Shown: piece after piece, positions 33,091-46,683 of the stretch
How the letters are laid out: each line of letters starts with the position of its first letter
Numbering within the stretch: the first letter of the stretch is position 1
Assembly: GCA_951802425.1 (NCBI GenBank)
Contig: OX637796.1
Span: 3,658,001 to 3,722,000, forward strand
Source of the DNA: Clavaria fumosa
Lineage: Eukaryota > Basidiomycota > Agaricomycetes > Agaricales > Clavariaceae
Direction: 5' to 3'
Length of the DNA: 64,000 nt
Notes under the pieces: generated by a model
Databases searched by the model: none
Seen by the model: the letters and a program-made list of their open reading frames with translations, nothing else
What the model was told of the DNA's origin: nothing
Translations under genes and position numbers: made by a program

Positions 33091-34088
33091 GTCGAGCGCT
33101 TTTACAAATTGGACATGTCATCATTCCCTCTATTTATTCCCCCCAATGTACAAAAGGGTATTCCCAAATTTATGGATTTTTTTTTTCCTTCCTTTTGTGC
33201 GGGTGCACATGAATCCGTCTAATCATATCATTATCATATCAACTGATCGTTGTTCGCCTACGCCGTATTATGTGATAATTTTATATGCTGTGATCAGCCA
33301 TGTCAAGTGGGGGAATACGGATCAATTCTGTCGGTTTATGCGGCGGCGCGGGAGATAAGTGAGCAATCCGACAACACGAAACACGTACGGTCTATCAAAG
33401 CGACTGATGGGGCATTGAAGATACGGGTCATGGTGAGAGCGACAGGTGCGTTTCGAGCGACCCAGTTTCCAAATCGACGTGTCAAACGCGTGTCTGGTGG
33501 AGTGCGAAGTGCCTTACTAAACCGTTCTATCCAGGAAGTCATGGGGATATAAATGCCTTCCACGCCCAACACGGCTGCAAAAATCGCACCGTCAAGATTC
33601 CGACTTGTACAATTTGGGTAAACTTGCAGGGGTAAAAGAGTGGGTCGGGTGAACCAAGGTCAGGGTCAACGTTGCTATGCACGAACAGAGTTTTTTTTCT
33701 CATGATGCCGGTAATATTATCCAGCATACAGTCTGTCAACTAGCCCAGGCGCCCTGCTCCTTCCTTCTCCTTGCCCTGACTGTGTTGGAGGCTCAGACTT
33801 CCTTCTTGCCCACTTTGTTCTCCGCTCTCCACGACGGAGGCGAATACACGCTCTCTCGCTCTACCTGACCAGTCTGTGACGTTCTGTCTCGAACCGTGGC
33901 CATAAATCACCAATTATCATTTATCAAAAGTCATCACCATCTTCTCGAATCACGTCCGGTCTCGTACACCTCGCCCTGATCAATCCAAGTCCCCCGTGTC
34001 GTTATACTCGGCGGCCCCGTTTCATCAGCCTTCATATCATAGCGAACGAACTCACCATCGTCTCTCGTTTTGATTCCACATCCCCTCC
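33091..34088. other. Intergenic region of about 1 kb
   Basis: This contains the 3' side of the voltage-sensor-like gene and the promoter of the Ser/Pro-rich gene. A T run is present at about 33178-33190. A 78-residue minus-strand frame at 33336-33572 has no recognisable motif and no splice partner I can support. Pyrimidine-rich sequence in front of 34089 fits a fungal core promoter. Confidence 0.5.
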
Positions 34089-36681
34089 ATGCCTACAGTA
34101 TCGCAGTCCTCGCCCAAGGTATCCTCCAAATCATGGTGGTCTCGCCCGAAATCCTCATCCAAGTCTGAAAAGCCTGCCGCCTCCTCCGTCAAAGCACGTT
34201 CTCGGGACTCTAGCTTTGCGAATCTCACGCTCACCGCGTTCGCCTCCGTCATCGGTATCAAGCCCAAAAAAATCGTGTTTCAGGAGTCGTCCTCACCTCC
34301 CATTCCTGCTTTCACACATCCTTATGCATCAGATGCACGCAAGTTGTCCCGTTCACCCTCCACAGCATCACCATCCCTATCCGCAACGCTGCCGTTGGAC
34401 CTGGTTCCTCCTCCAACCCGCCGCTTCCGAGATTCCGGCACGTCGCAGGCATCAATGCTCACTGTACCTGATGACCCATTCGCTCGGACCCTCTTCAGTC
34501 CTGCTCTTGCCAAAGTAGCCTATGCTGCACAAGTGTCGCTGACAGAGTCCGAGATCAAACCCCCAGATGAATCCGTTAACTACAAACACATCACCTACGA
34601 CTCTATTTCATCCCTGTCGCAAAAATCTCTGTCACAAAGCATGCTAGTGGATGCCTCTCGCCGCAGTTCTGGCGTGCACCCGATGGTAGCGGAAGTTCCT
34701 TCTCCTCCCCCATCACTCAAGTATGTTGCATGTCATCGAACCCCTAGATATTTTGCTCATTGTTTGGGCCAGGAAACACAAGAGCGTCGATGGGCATCGA
34801 CGGACTAAACTGTCTATCGCTCTCCGTCAATCTATGGAGTTACTTCTGAGGGACAGCACTGATGATAGTCGGGATGAGGTCGCTTCCTCTGTCCCGACTC
34901 CCAGACCGAGTGTGGATCCAGGCTCGATCGGCGAATATCCTTCCCGTAGCATCCCAACTAGCGAGAACCCTGTTGGATATGGCCACAAGGATGATCGTCC
35001 CTCAATAACTCTGTCACCAGCATCGCGACCGTTTCGGCCATCGACGGCCCCGTCCACCTCGCGATCTCCTCGGCCGTCGTTACCTCCCCAATCGAAATTG
35101 CCTTTCGCGTCTACGCCATCCCACTCTCACTCCGACCCTGAACTTGTTAAATCCGCCACTCTCCCACGCGTTATCCGCCGTCAACCTTCACTTGCTCGCG
35201 TCGGCCCTGCTCCCAACGCGCCTCCCACGAGCGGGCTTCCTCCGCCGCCTGTCAACCTCACTTCGGAAGAACTCTCCAAATTATCCCGGCCTTCCTCTAG
35301 AGCGTCCGCGGCAACGCAGACGCCAACACGTGCCGTATCGGAATATGTGGCTCGACCGACGACGGAGGATGCCGCAAAGCCAGAATGTGGATCTGTGGTG
35401 TCAAAGAAGCCGAGCACGCGACATCTGAAAGATGAGAGGGCCTCTTCTCCAATCCCTACGTTGAGGAAAGCGTCATCACATTATTCATTGTCTCGGAAGG
35501 CGGCAGCCCAACTGCATGCGACGACCTCAAAATCTCTGCCAGTAGATGATATGCTGAGTTCTGTGAAGCTCAAGAAGCAACGCTCTCATCTTGGAGTTGT
35601 CCCGCCACTGCCGGCGCCTCTTGGCCATTCGCGTGTCCCGCCGCAATCACAATCGCAATCCCCACCGCAACCTAGCCGATCCATTACTGAACAGCGTAGA
35701 GGCAGTGGGGGCGGGCTGAATGGAAGTCCGAGCCTCCCAAAGAAACGGCTTTTCTCGGCTGGAGCTCTTAAGAGACCTTCATGGTCGCAGGCTACGACGC
35801 CCCTGCAGGACGAGGACATGCGGTCGCTCGCTAGCAATATGCTTTCTGATAATCAGAGTACACGGGCACCGAGCATACCCCGCGCGCCACTACCCACCCC
35901 TGATCCCTCCCCAGTGCAGGCTTCCTTCTGGGACGAATCGCCGTCTGAGTATCAATCACCCACCAGCCCTCCACTGCTCACACCCGCCGAGTACATGCCG
36001 CAACAGATTATGTCACCGGCGGATATGCTCAAGGTCGAGGCCAGCGTTATGATGGAGACTCCCATTCTGTGGCCTACTGACTCTGTTTCGTTCCGGCGCT
36101 CAAGGACTGTCTCGTTTGCCTCCATGTCAACGACGTCGGACATTGGCTCGCCTACTTCACGGGCGAGGAGGCTCACGTCCTCGCCGTCATCGACGCGGAG
36201 TGTCGTGCGCGCCGACTGGACATGGAAGAATGCTATGGCAGGTGGCAATCCTCGTATGGATGGATTCACACAGCGTCCCCTGTACTCGTCCTCGTGGTCC
36301 ACTTCGTCAGCGGCATCGGCGGCGGTGGCGCTTAAGAAGTCTGCATCGACGTCGCGGCACACACCTACCCCTTCGTATGCGTCGTACCGATCATCGCAGC
36401 TTGCCTTTGGGCCACCAAGCGAAGTGGGCAGCCCGAACTGCAGTCATCCGTCCCCAGATATCCCACACACGCCTGACCGTTCGAGTCCTGTCCCTATGCT
36501 CCCGCTGCCACCACCGCCACGCCGCAAGCCGTGCCCACGGCTCCTTACGCGCAACCCGTCTTTTCTCGACATAGAGGACGAAGCGGAGACGACGCGTATG
36601 CAGGGCAGCTTCCTAGAACTCGACAGCGAAATTGCTGATGCGCGTTCCTTGCCGCCGCCGTACGACGACGGGTTACTCTAA
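34089..36681 (+). CDS. Ser/Pro-rich protein of unknown function
   Basis: One intron (about 34722-34776) joins two long exons; the splice restores PSLKKHKSVDGHRRTKLSIA in frame and gives about 845 residues. The N-terminus is basic (SWWSRPKSSSKSEKP), followed by SRDSSFANLTLTAFASVIGI, the one stretch that looks helical and folded, and FARTLFSPALAKVAYAAQVS. The rest is dominated by Ser, Pro, Thr and Arg with many SP/TP sites, for example SPTSPPLLTPAEYMPQQIMS. It ends LPPPYDDGLL; PPPY is a possible WW-domain ligand. I know no named family. Many phosphorylation sites suggest a regulated scaffold, which is inference. Confidence 0.82.
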
Positions 36682-36948
36682 GTTGTGCTCTTTTTCTTGG
36701 ACTCGTTCTTATCTTCTCTTTTCATATTATAATGATCATTCTGCCTCCGTCTGTAAACCATTCATTCAGTCCTATGTTATCTCTGTAATTCCGTCGAGCA
36801 ACGCATGTACTTGGAGCTCACTTTGTTAAGATCAAACATTGATGTTAGGCTGCCAACCCAAGGTGATCAATCAATCTTGGAGATGTGGACAAATGATGTA
36901 CAATTTAGATTGATCCAATCTGGATATAAATAAGAAGAATGTAGCTCA

Positions 36949-39900
36949 TCAATCAGTCTCGTTCGTATGGTAACCTGCCCTTCTCATCGCGCCTAAGCGA
37001 TGTCGAGCCGCTCCAAGGTCCTTCTCCAGCTTTAGAATCTCAACTTGTTGTTCCATCTCCCGCTTCTTGAACTCGAGAACAGCCATATTCTTGTAGTCCA
37101 CTTCCTCTTCCACCGTCTGTCGAGCCGACACGGCCTTTACCTGTCGCACCAGCGCCTTGCACGCATCCGTGACGGCCTTGGCCGCGAGCTCTAGACGCTC
37201 CTGCGTCTTTGACATCAAGTTCGCCTTGACGCGGGAAGCCGCGACAAGTTGTGCGGTCGACGCTGCCACCTCGTTCGACGCGACGATGAGTTGCTCCAGA
37301 GAGTGAGTACCGGAAAGCACGCCATCCGCGCACTCTATCAACAAGTTTGTCGCGAATGCGACTGCTTTAGCAGCGGAAATGAGGCCCTCTGTCCAGCGGT
37401 TGTTCCGCTTGTAGAATTGTTGTGTCGTACTCGAACCTCTGCCTTGCGCAACGATTTCTTGCTGCGACTCCGTTGCGGCCCGAATAAGACGTGCGATAGC
37501 GCCGGTGATGGCGAGCGCTGCTGCGAGAATCGAGTCGTGCACTTGGAGGTCGACAGCGCTGTAGCGAGATAGGTCACGAGGCCGCGACATGAGCTCCTGC
37601 AGGCGCTGTGTTGCCGCTTCGATGGCTCTTGCGGCACCAAGCATCTCCTGCTCAACAATGTCGCCGATGTCACCGCCTTTGCTGGCGAGAGCTGCAGCTT
37701 GGCCCTTGGGAACAAGGGCATCGACCACTTCAGAAAGCTTGGAGATGGCGCCCTGGAACTCGCCATTATTCCGCGTCGCGACCAACTTCCACTGAGTAGC
37801 AGGAAGAAGGCGGAGCTTGTACGATTGCAAATTTAAGAAGAATCTCAGACCAACATCTCCGGCACTCTTAGCAACGTTGACAATTCTGTCGGAAGCGTCG
37901 TCATTCGTCAGCCGCGTGATCCCCTTCGCGTTGATGAGGACGTCTGCAAGTGACTGCGCAAATTCGTTGGAGCTCTTTATGACATCGACGTGGTCACCCC
38001 CTGGCTCTTCGCCAAGGAAGAGATTGAATATGGTGGCGAATTCCGTGGAGTTGTTGACGGCTTTCTCGATCATAGACAAGGTGTATTCGGGGGTTGAATT
38101 GAGGTTACCTGCCTGGAGCGGCGATTCCAGTTCATAGATGGCATCGTCCACCTTATGTACACAGGACTGCAGAATGGAGTCTAGATAAGGATCAGTACAA
38201 GCTCGTCAATTATTGTAAAGTGGGTCTCACCAATGATTTCATTCAGCTTCTTCCTGTTATCCAAAATGAGCGTGTCGATCTGAGCATTCGTTGTTTCGTC
38301 GACTATGCCTTGGTTCTGTATAAGATCTTAGCGATGACAGATTCCCCAAATTACGAGTACATGGGAGAGCGTACCTGCTGCGCTTCAGCGAGTTCACCAA
38401 GAGTTGAATCCATTCCTTCCTGCAAGATGGCAATTTCGGTATCCTTCTCCTGTCTGAGCCGCTCTAAGTCAGCACCCGCACTATCCACTTTGACTAATAG
38501 ATCATCGATCTGAATTTGTTTCGCCTACAAGAACATTAAAAAGGTTCATATTTCACATCACAACGAACACTCACGCGTAGAGAGTCTTCCAGCTCGTTGA
38601 TCTGTCTTTCATATTTCGTCAGAACATCAGAAACTTGATTGCTCTTTGACCGAACAGCATCTTCTTCACGCTCTTTCGCGTAGTTGAGCTCACGACGAAC
38701 TCGGTCCATCTCGTCCTTGTGTGTGCCTTTCTGTCTATCGACGTCGAATCGGGCGCGGTCACGTTCGCGAATCATATCCGCCAGTTCTAGGTTCTTTGCT
38801 TTGAGATCACGCTCCATCCTCTCCATCTTGTCCACCGCCTCCTGAGCCGAGTTGGCCTTGAGCTGCATTTGCTTGAACTTACTCAGCATATCGAGATACT
38901 CTGTGCGAAGCTGGCTGTAGAGTTTCGCGAGTGCCTCGTACTTGTTACGCCAGAGAACAACCTGGTCCTGGAGCTGCTTGATCAGCTCGTCCTTGGAAGC
39001 AATTTGGGCATTGACGTGAGTGTTGATGCCAGCTAACTCTCCCTCTAATGTTTTGACGCGCTGTAGAATATAATCAGGAATTCAGGCGAATGAGACGCGT
39101 TCGAGGGAGCGCACTCGGTCATATTGCTCAAGCATGAGCTGATCCCGCTCATACTGGCCTCGCATGGCAAGAAGTTCACGCTCGAGTTCGGCCGCCTGCT
39201 GGGCGGCCGCGTTGTTGTACTGCAACATCTGTTGTTGTAACTGGTGCTGTAACAAGGCCTCATGCGCTTGTTGTTCTTTCTCAGCCTGCTCACGCTGTCT
39301 CTGTTCAAATTCGTGTTGTTGCCGTGCCTCCTGCTCAAGTCGCCGTCGCTCTTCTTCCTCTCTTGCGGCTTTAAGAGCTTCCTGCTTCTTCTCGTACTGC
39401 TCCAGTAGAAGTTTCTGCTCATTTATTTCTTCCTGGCTGGGTCCCGGAGAGACTGCAGAGGGTGGCGGTGCAGCTGCGGCAGTTGGTCGCTTCGGGAGAT
39501 CTGGTGCATCTCCCGAGTCTTTGAGGTTCGGCGGATCCTGAAGCGCAATGAGACGTGGAAGTAAAGCTTTGCGGTATACATACTGTCCCAAGTCTTGGTA
39601 GGTTAATGAGGCCGGTCAGATATTTAAGATTGGAGCACTCGAAAATAAATTTTCGTAAATTGTGATGCTGTTGGTTATATCGTTGACGAAGTGGTTCAAG
39701 AGCCTCGTGATCGTCCGTTCCTGAACAATGTGCATGTGTCAGGGAAAAATCCTCTTGATGTCGGTATAGGGCTTACTGCGGTGCATAGCCCTTAACATGC
39801 TCGTGATGAAACGGTAGATACCGAATGCTTCCTTCACAAGAGGAACCAGAGCTGATATGCGGCACTCGTTATTGCCAGAGTGCCTGAAGTGCGCAAAGAT

Positions 39901-40711
39901 CATCCGCTGGAATGCGTCTATTTGATCCTGCAATCCCATCAAATCGGATATGGTCTCATAACTACGCCGAATAGCTTCAACAACGTCGCTCAACTAGTAC
40001 TTTGAACTTACCCTTGGTTGGGATCATCTATTCCTCTAAGCGAGACATATTCTTCATATTCGAACAAGCCATTGAATTCGGGACGAAGTCGATGGAACCG
40101 TAGTTTGGCCAGGATGAACTGGACATAGGTACGAATTAACGAAGCATATCCTGCTAGAAATCAGCGGGTAGTCCTGGAAGATAGCATGGTTCATCTCATA
40201 CCTCGCGCACTGTCGCCTGATACAGTCCGTGCACACGTCTCCAACCATCCAGTCTGACCCTGAGCTTCTTTTATAGTCTGTGTATCATCCATTAACTCAA
40301 GAGGAGTGACTTGGGGCTAGCATGTTCACCACCGGATGCCCTTCTTGTAAGACTTTGTGAACAGTGATTAAGGCTTTAAATGTTTGAACCTCGTCAGCCA
40401 ATATGGGCTGAACTCTCAGACCACTCCAGAATGATATCGACGAATGGTAATCCCAAGTGAAGACGATGCATTCTGGAGATGATCCATTGCTTGGCACAGA
40501 TTATTTGGACAAGTAATGTGAAAAGCGGCGTACTTCGAACATGTTTCTGCTTAGGAGCGGTCTCTTCCGAGCTTGTGGCCTTCTTGATATTGACGAGAAG
40601 CTCTGCTTCAGCTTTCTCCTTGTCAACCGGCCGAGTTGGATAGTGGACGTCATCTCCGTCGAGATCAAATCCACCACGGGAGCGTCCAAAACTATCGGAT
40701 GAAGAAGCCAT
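36949..40711 (-). CDS. SLA2: Actin-binding endocytic adaptor SLA2/END4 (HIP1R family)
   Basis: SLA2 links membrane PtdIns(4,5)P2 and clathrin adaptors to actin at endocytic patches. The N-terminal ANTH domain starts near AELLVNIKKATSSEETAPKQ and continues over several short exons with AKLRFHRLRPEFNGLFEYEE and GLQDQIDAFQRMIFAHFRHS. A Pro/Ala linker is followed by a very Gln/Glu/Arg-rich coiled coil (39100-39450, QQHEFEQRQREQAEKEQQA) and a second coiled coil (about 38560-38900). The C-terminus is a full talin-type I/LWEQ (THATCH) actin-binding domain: ILAAALAITGAIARLIRAAT, QEIVAQGRGSSTTQQFYKRN, RWTEGLISAAKAVAFATNLL, SNEVAASTAQLVAASRVKAN, with the final helix EEVDYKNMAVLEFKKREMEQ. ATG 40711 is the first start. 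Divergent from SURF1. Confidence 0.94.
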
Positions 40712-40926
40712 TGGAAGAGATCAGACAGTGCGACGACATCACTCACGACGACATTGCTTTTAAGAACAGCCGTAGACGACAAACACACAGCGTAATAATG
40801 CGCAGTGAGTAAAGCAAAGTACTGCGCTTCACATGCTTCACAGCCTGCGAAACGCACGTGATGCGCGCTCCTGGCCAGTTCAAGCTTCTAATTCCCTTTC
40901 GTCGGCAGCCGGTTGGGCATTAGCGA
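40712..40926. promoter_or_regulatory. Shared promoter region of SLA2 and SURF1
   Basis: 215 bp separate the two divergent ATGs. A plus-strand frame crossing it (from 40833) is open but ends in a different phase from SURF1 and is not supported. Confidence 0.45.
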
Positions 40927-41952
40927 ATGTCTACCTTCGCAAGGAGAACGCTTGCGCGACTGGGTCGCCCGTTGCATGGACGGTCTATGGAAACCCAGAG
41001 CGGAGCCCGATACACGCCCCGAAGAGAACGTTGGATAACACCGACGATGCTGGTGGTTGGCTTCATACCCATCCTCTCTTTCGGCCTGGGCACTTGGCAA
41101 CTCCAACGACTGGAATGGAAGACAAAATTAATAAAAGATATAGAGGAGAAATTATTGCAGGAGCCTTTGCCCCTGCCCCCACGAATAAAGTGCGGTCATC
41201 AATCACCACGAAGGCAACACCTGAAGTCCTAGACGCAGCTAATACCACAAAGTCTGTCGGCAGTCCCAGAATTCACTTATCGCAAGGTTCTTCTAAAAGG
41301 CCGTTGGGATCATGGACATTCAATGTTGCTGGGACCGCGAGTGCGAGATGGTGTTACGGGCTACCAACTGATCACACCTCTGATTCGAGAAGGCGCCTCC
41401 ACCATTCTTGTTGACCGTGGTTTCATCCCCAGAGATGCCGTATCCAGAGACCCTGGTGCTTCTTCTACACAGGAAGTGGTGGTCATTGGCCTACTCCGGA
41501 CGAATCACGTTCGCAACAAATTCACACCTGATAATCAACCTCATAAGGGTCTTTGGTACTGGGCAGACCTCGACGAGATGGCAGAATATTCTGGAGGTGC
41601 GGGGGAAAATGTCCAGCCTGTTCTTGTGGAGGAAATCTTCGGTCAGCCAGAAATGCTGTTGTCGTATGATATTTCTTATGCGAGCGAGGTTATTACAGAG
41701 GGAACCACCGCGGAGGGGGCTGCGAGACTGAGCAACGGACAACCTGTCGGTCGTCCGACGACTGTCAACATCAGAAATGCCCATTTATCTTATGTGATAA
41801 CCTGGTGCGTCTCCCTCTTTGATTGAGTGTCTACAGGTTCCATCTAGTAAGACAAATCTTGTAGGTATTCCCTGTCTGCTGTGACAGCAGTCATGTTCGC
41901 CAGTCTGCTGCTGAAGCGCAGAGCCTCTCCCGGTCGGCCTCTTCCGCGCTGA
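40927..41952 (+). CDS. SHY1: Cytochrome c oxidase assembly protein SURF1 (SHY1)
   Basis: Inner mitochondrial membrane factor that helps insert heme a and assemble the COX1 module. Introns 41190-41252 and 41805-41864 give 300 residues. The N-terminus MSTFARRTLARLGRPLHGRS is Arg-rich and Asp/Glu-free, as for a mitochondrial presequence. The first membrane helix includes VVGFIPILSFGLGTWQLQRL, the family hallmark with GxWQxxR. After the first splice come INLSAVPEFTYRKVLLKGRW and DHGHSMLLGPRVRDGVTGYQ, then TPLIREGASTILVDRGFIPR. The conserved NIRNAHLSYVITWYSLSA begins the second membrane helix (AVTAVMFASLLLKRR). Complete and apparently functional. Confidence 0.94.
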
Positions 41953-42504
41953 CTTGAAACAACTTGATGTGTAATGCATAGCGACTCGAGATGCAATACC
42001 TACATTTCAACCAACGTCTGGGCAATATAAGCGAACGTAAGATTAGAACTTATATCTTTCCACGGTCACTCGACCCAATACAAACCCTTTACTTCACCAG
42101 TTTTGCCGCCTTCCTCAGGAGGAAAAAGGGGCGGGGCATTTTCCTATGCAGCTCGACTCGTCTACGCCGAATACGTCGAAAATTTCTCTGTTTCTTCTGT
42201 TTACTTTACACTATCACAGCCCGCACTCAGCACATACGTAGGTGGGCTTGAGATTTGGACCAAGAAAATGCTATTACAGTAAGGCAAAGCAACAGGACAA
42301 TGGGTAGCTTCAAGATGTGGTACTACAGTTCACAGACGAGTTGAGGGTCGATCTCCCTTATATATTCAAGCCGCAAATACCCTGGGTGCATAGCCACCTG
42401 GTGTAGATTCCGGGGCCGTTAGACAACAATTGTAAACAACTACGCTTTTCCTCTGTCAACAATAAACCGTACCTGCGGTCTCCCGCTGCGTTCGATCTTG
42501 AAAT
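41953..42504. other. Intergenic region: SURF1 3' end and RPB2 promoter
   Basis: 552 bp with no supported ORF. It holds the SURF1 3' UTR and the upstream region of RPB2. Nothing repetitive seen. Confidence 0.55.
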
Positions 42505-45500
42505 ATGTCAGATCAAGGTATCTTTCGTGTACCTGATTCATGCACATAATATTGAATCAACGCTATGAGAACAAAACCCTCTTCAGGATGAGGACGCGTA
42601 TGCCAGTGACGGAGAAGATTATGAAGAGATCACGCAGGAAGATTGTTGGACCATTATCTCAAGTTTCTTTGATCAGAAAGGTCTCGTGAGGCAACAGCTG
42701 GACTCGTTCGATGAATTCGTTCAGAATACAATGCAAGAACTCGTCGACGAGAATTCGGACCTCATACTCGACCAGGCGCAGCAGCATACAGGCCACGAAG
42801 CTGACTACGGCAGGAGATACGAGATAAAATTCGGGCAAATTTATCTCTCGAGGCCAACCGTGACTGAGGCGGATGGCAGTGTTGTACCCGTTTTCCCTCA
42901 GGAGGCTAGGCTGAGAAACTTAACTTATTCTGCGCCGTTGTACGTTGAGATGAAGAAGAGAATTTTTATCGGAGAAAGGGACCCGAATGTATCCGGCGAC
43001 GTTTCATGGCAACCTGAGGGCGAAGAAAACGCAGAGGACGCAACTAAGGTGTGGATTGGGAAGGTGCGTCGCAAGACTGGTTACCAGTCGCTTGGTTTCC
43101 TAATGTTCGTGTCTTTGAAGGTCCCGATCATGCTGCGCTCGACTTTCTGCATTCTTCGAGGCCTTCAGGATCAAGATCTTTTCGACCTGAACGAGTGCCC
43201 TTACGACTCCGGAGGGTATTTTATCATCAATGGTTCTGAGAAAGTCCTCATTGCTCAAGAGCGAATGGCGACCAATCATGTTTACGTCTTTGCTAAAGCT
43301 CAACCGTCGCCGATTAGTTTTCTGGCCGAAATTCGGAGCGCAGTAGAGAAAGGCGGAAAAACCATCAGTCAATTTCAGGTCAAAATGTTTCATCGCAGTC
43401 AAGAACGTTCAGTGAGTTTACGGGATGACATAAGAAATGACCCCAGAGCAAACTGACAGGAAAATACAGCTAGGGAATGTGATGAAAGCCACCATCCCCT
43501 ACATCAAGGTTGACATTCCTATTTGGGTCGTCTTCCGCGCTCTTGGTGTCATGTCGGATCGCGACATCTTGGAGCATATATGCTACGACATGGAGGATGC
43601 GCAGATGCTCGAAATGTTGAAGCCTTGTATTGATGACGGCTTTGTGATTCAAGACCGTGACGTAGCTCTGGACTTCATTGGCAACCGCGGAACTACTACA
43701 GGACTGTCACGCGACAGGCGCATCCGCTATGCGATTGAGATTCTCCAAAAAGAGATGTTACCGCACGTCAGCATGGCGGAAGGGTGCGAGTCCAAAAAGG
43801 CCTACTTCTTCGGGTATATGATACATCGGCTGTTGTTAGCCGCGCTGGAGAGGAGGGAACTTGACGATCGAGATCACTTCGGCAAGAAGAGGTTAGATTT
43901 AGCGGGCCCGCTCTTGGCTAATCTTTTCAGGATGCTGTTCAGAAAATTAACAAAAGATGTGTATCGATATCTGCAAAAGGTGAATACTTCCATCACCGTT
44001 ATCACATGCCGCTGTATGTTTATCCTGAGTCTGCATAGTGCGTTGAGACGCACAAGGAATTTAATCTTTCATTCGCTGTGAAGCATCAGACTATAACAAA
44101 CGGTCTCAAATATTCACTTGCAACAGGCAACTGGGGCGATCAAAAGAAATCAATGTCATCAAAAGCTGGAGTCTCACAGGTTTTGAACCGTTATACTTAT
44201 GCTTCGACACTGTCGCATTTGCGCCGGTGTAATACTCCTCTGGGTCGAGAAGGCAAAATCGCCAAACCGCGTCAGCTGCACAACACCCACTGGGGCATGG
44301 TGTGTCCCGCAGAAACGCCTGAAGGACAAGCCTGCGGTCTCGTCAAGAACTTGGCTCTCATGGCATGTATTTCTGTTGGGTCCTCCTCCGCCCCTGTCAT
44401 CGAGTTCTTGGAAGAGTGGGGTTTAGAATCGTTGGAGGAAAATGCACATTCCACTACACCATGCACGAAAGTCTTCGTCAACGGTGTCTGGATGGGAGTT
44501 CATCGGGATCCAGCACAGCTCGTCAGGACGATCAAGAAATTGCGACGGAAAGACGACATCAGCCCCGAAGTCTCGGTAGTCCGAGACATCCGAGAGAAGG
44601 AGCTGCGACTGTATACCGATGCAGGTCGTGTGTGCAGACCACTCTTCATTGTGGAGAACCAACAACTGGCGCTACAAAAGAAGCACATCAAGTGGTTGAA
44701 TCAAGGGTACGATGACAGTGGGGAAGAGTTCAGGTGGGAACAATTAATCAAAGGTGGCATCATCGAGCTATTAGACGCGGAGGAGGAGGAGACCGTGATG
44801 ATTTCCATGACACCAGAAGATTTGGAAAACTCGAGGCTGCAGTCCAGCGGTGTCGATCCGCACGCAAACGACGGAGAATTCGACCCCGCCGCACGGTTGA
44901 AGTCGGGCATCAATGCGCACACTTGGACTCATTGCGAGATCCATCCAAGTATGATACTGGGGATCTGCGCCAGTATCATTCCGTTCCCTGATCACAACCA
45001 GGTGATACTTGCCTATTTTTCCTTCACTGCTGACTGAAGGCTGTCTTCAGTCGCCTCGTAATACATATCAATCTGCCATGGGCAAACAAGCCATGGGCAT
45101 CTATCTGACAAACTTCCTGATCCGCATGGATACAATGGCCAACATTCTCTATTATCCACAGAAGCCCCTGGCTACGACTCGCTCCATGGAGTATCTGAAA
45201 TTCCGAGAACTTCCAGCCGGACAGAACGCCATCGTCGCCATCCTGTGTTACAGTGGCTACAACCAAGAGGACTCCGTCATCATGAACCAAAGTTCCATCG
45301 ATCGTGGCCTCTTCCGGAGTATCTATTATCGGAGTTACATGGATCTCGAGAAGAAAAGCGGGGTGCAACAGCTTGAGGAGTTTGAAAAACCGACCAGAGA
45401 AACTACGCTACGCATGAAGCACGGGAATTACGATAAGCTTGAAAGTGACGGACTGATAGCCCCTGGCACAGGTGTCAGGGGGGATGATATTATCATCGGC

Positions 45501-46613
45501 AAGACGGCTCCTATACCTCCCGATAGCGAGGAACTTGGCCAGCGGACGCGATCGCATACCAAACGTGACGTGTCAACACCCCTGAAGAGCACCGAAAGTG
45601 GCGTCATAGACCAAGTTTTGATCACCACGAATTCGGAGGGTCAAAAATTCGTCAAGGTTCGTCTCCGATCGACGCGCGTGCCCCAAATTGGCGACAAATT
45701 TGCGTCACGGCATGGCCAGAAGGGAACCATCGGCATAACATATCGTCAAGAGGACATGCCCTTCACAGCGGAGGGTATTGTTCCTGATATCATCATCAAT
45801 CCGCACGCCATCCCATCCCGCATGACCATTGGACATCTTGTCGAATGTCTGTTGTCAAAGGTTGCAACTCTTATCGGAAATGAAGGAGATGCGACACCAT
45901 TCACGGACCTGACAGTAGAATCCGTTTCTACCTTCTTGCGGCAGAAAGGATATCAATCTCGCGGTCTAGAGGTGATGTACCATGGCCACACAGGTCGCAA
46001 GCTCCAAGCCCAAGTCTACCTCGGACCTACGTACTACCAAAGGCTCAAGCACATGGTGGACGATAAGATTCACTCTCGAGCCCGCGGTCCTGTACAGATT
46101 CTAACACGACAACCTGTGGAAGGTAGGAGTCGTGATGGTGGTCTACGATTCGGGGAAATGGAGCGTGATTGCATGATTTCCCATGGTATCGCGGGTTTCC
46201 TCAAAGAGCGATTATTCGATGCTAGCGACGCATACCGCCTACACATATGTGACATGTTAGTCTCGCCCCGCTCATCCCATGTCGTCTGAAGATTAACCCG
46301 AAATTTTCTCAGTTGTGGTTTGACGGCGATCGCCAATCTCGTATGCCTTCATTCATTCTTCCTTCGAGCGTAGATTTCTAAGGTGAACCTTATCAAGAAA
46401 AAACAAAGCTTCGAATGCCGAGCTTGCAAAAATAAGACCGCATGTTCACAAATCTATATTCCATACGCGGCCAAACTACTATTCCAGGTATGGTTGTCTC
46501 CCTGTATGTTGTTACGCTTGCTCGACGAACTCCTTCCTTGGTAGGAACTGCAAAGCATGAACATTGCCGCACGACTTTACACTATTTCCTCAGGACGAAT
46601 CAGAGATCATTAG
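42505..46613 (+). CDS. RPB2: RNA polymerase II second largest subunit RPB2
   Basis: Catalytic subunit forming one wall of the Pol II active site. ATG 42505 (MSDQGIFR) uses a gtacct donor to join [20 protein letters not shown]. Hallmarks run in order: [43 protein letters not shown]-type [55 protein letters not shown] (Mg-binding loop), [44 protein letters not shown]-type [20 protein letters not shown] and [17 protein letters not shown]. The last exons add the Zn clamp: CDICGL with ECRACKNK, then [17 protein letters not shown]. About nine introns; one (after WIGK, 57 bp) has no stop and divides by three, so it could be mistaken for coding. Stop lies 70 bp from that of the convergent gene. Confidence 0.97.
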
Positions 46614-46683
46614 CCGCTGTAGACCAGCTCCATCACATTATGCAATCCGCCAAAGGGAGCAATCGTTATAAATACCGAGTAAT

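Noticed and set aside
40833..41414. Plus-strand ORF of 193 codons overlapping the SURF1 start
   Set aside because: It is in another phase from SURF1 and carries no motif, whereas the SURF1 frame contains the full family signature.
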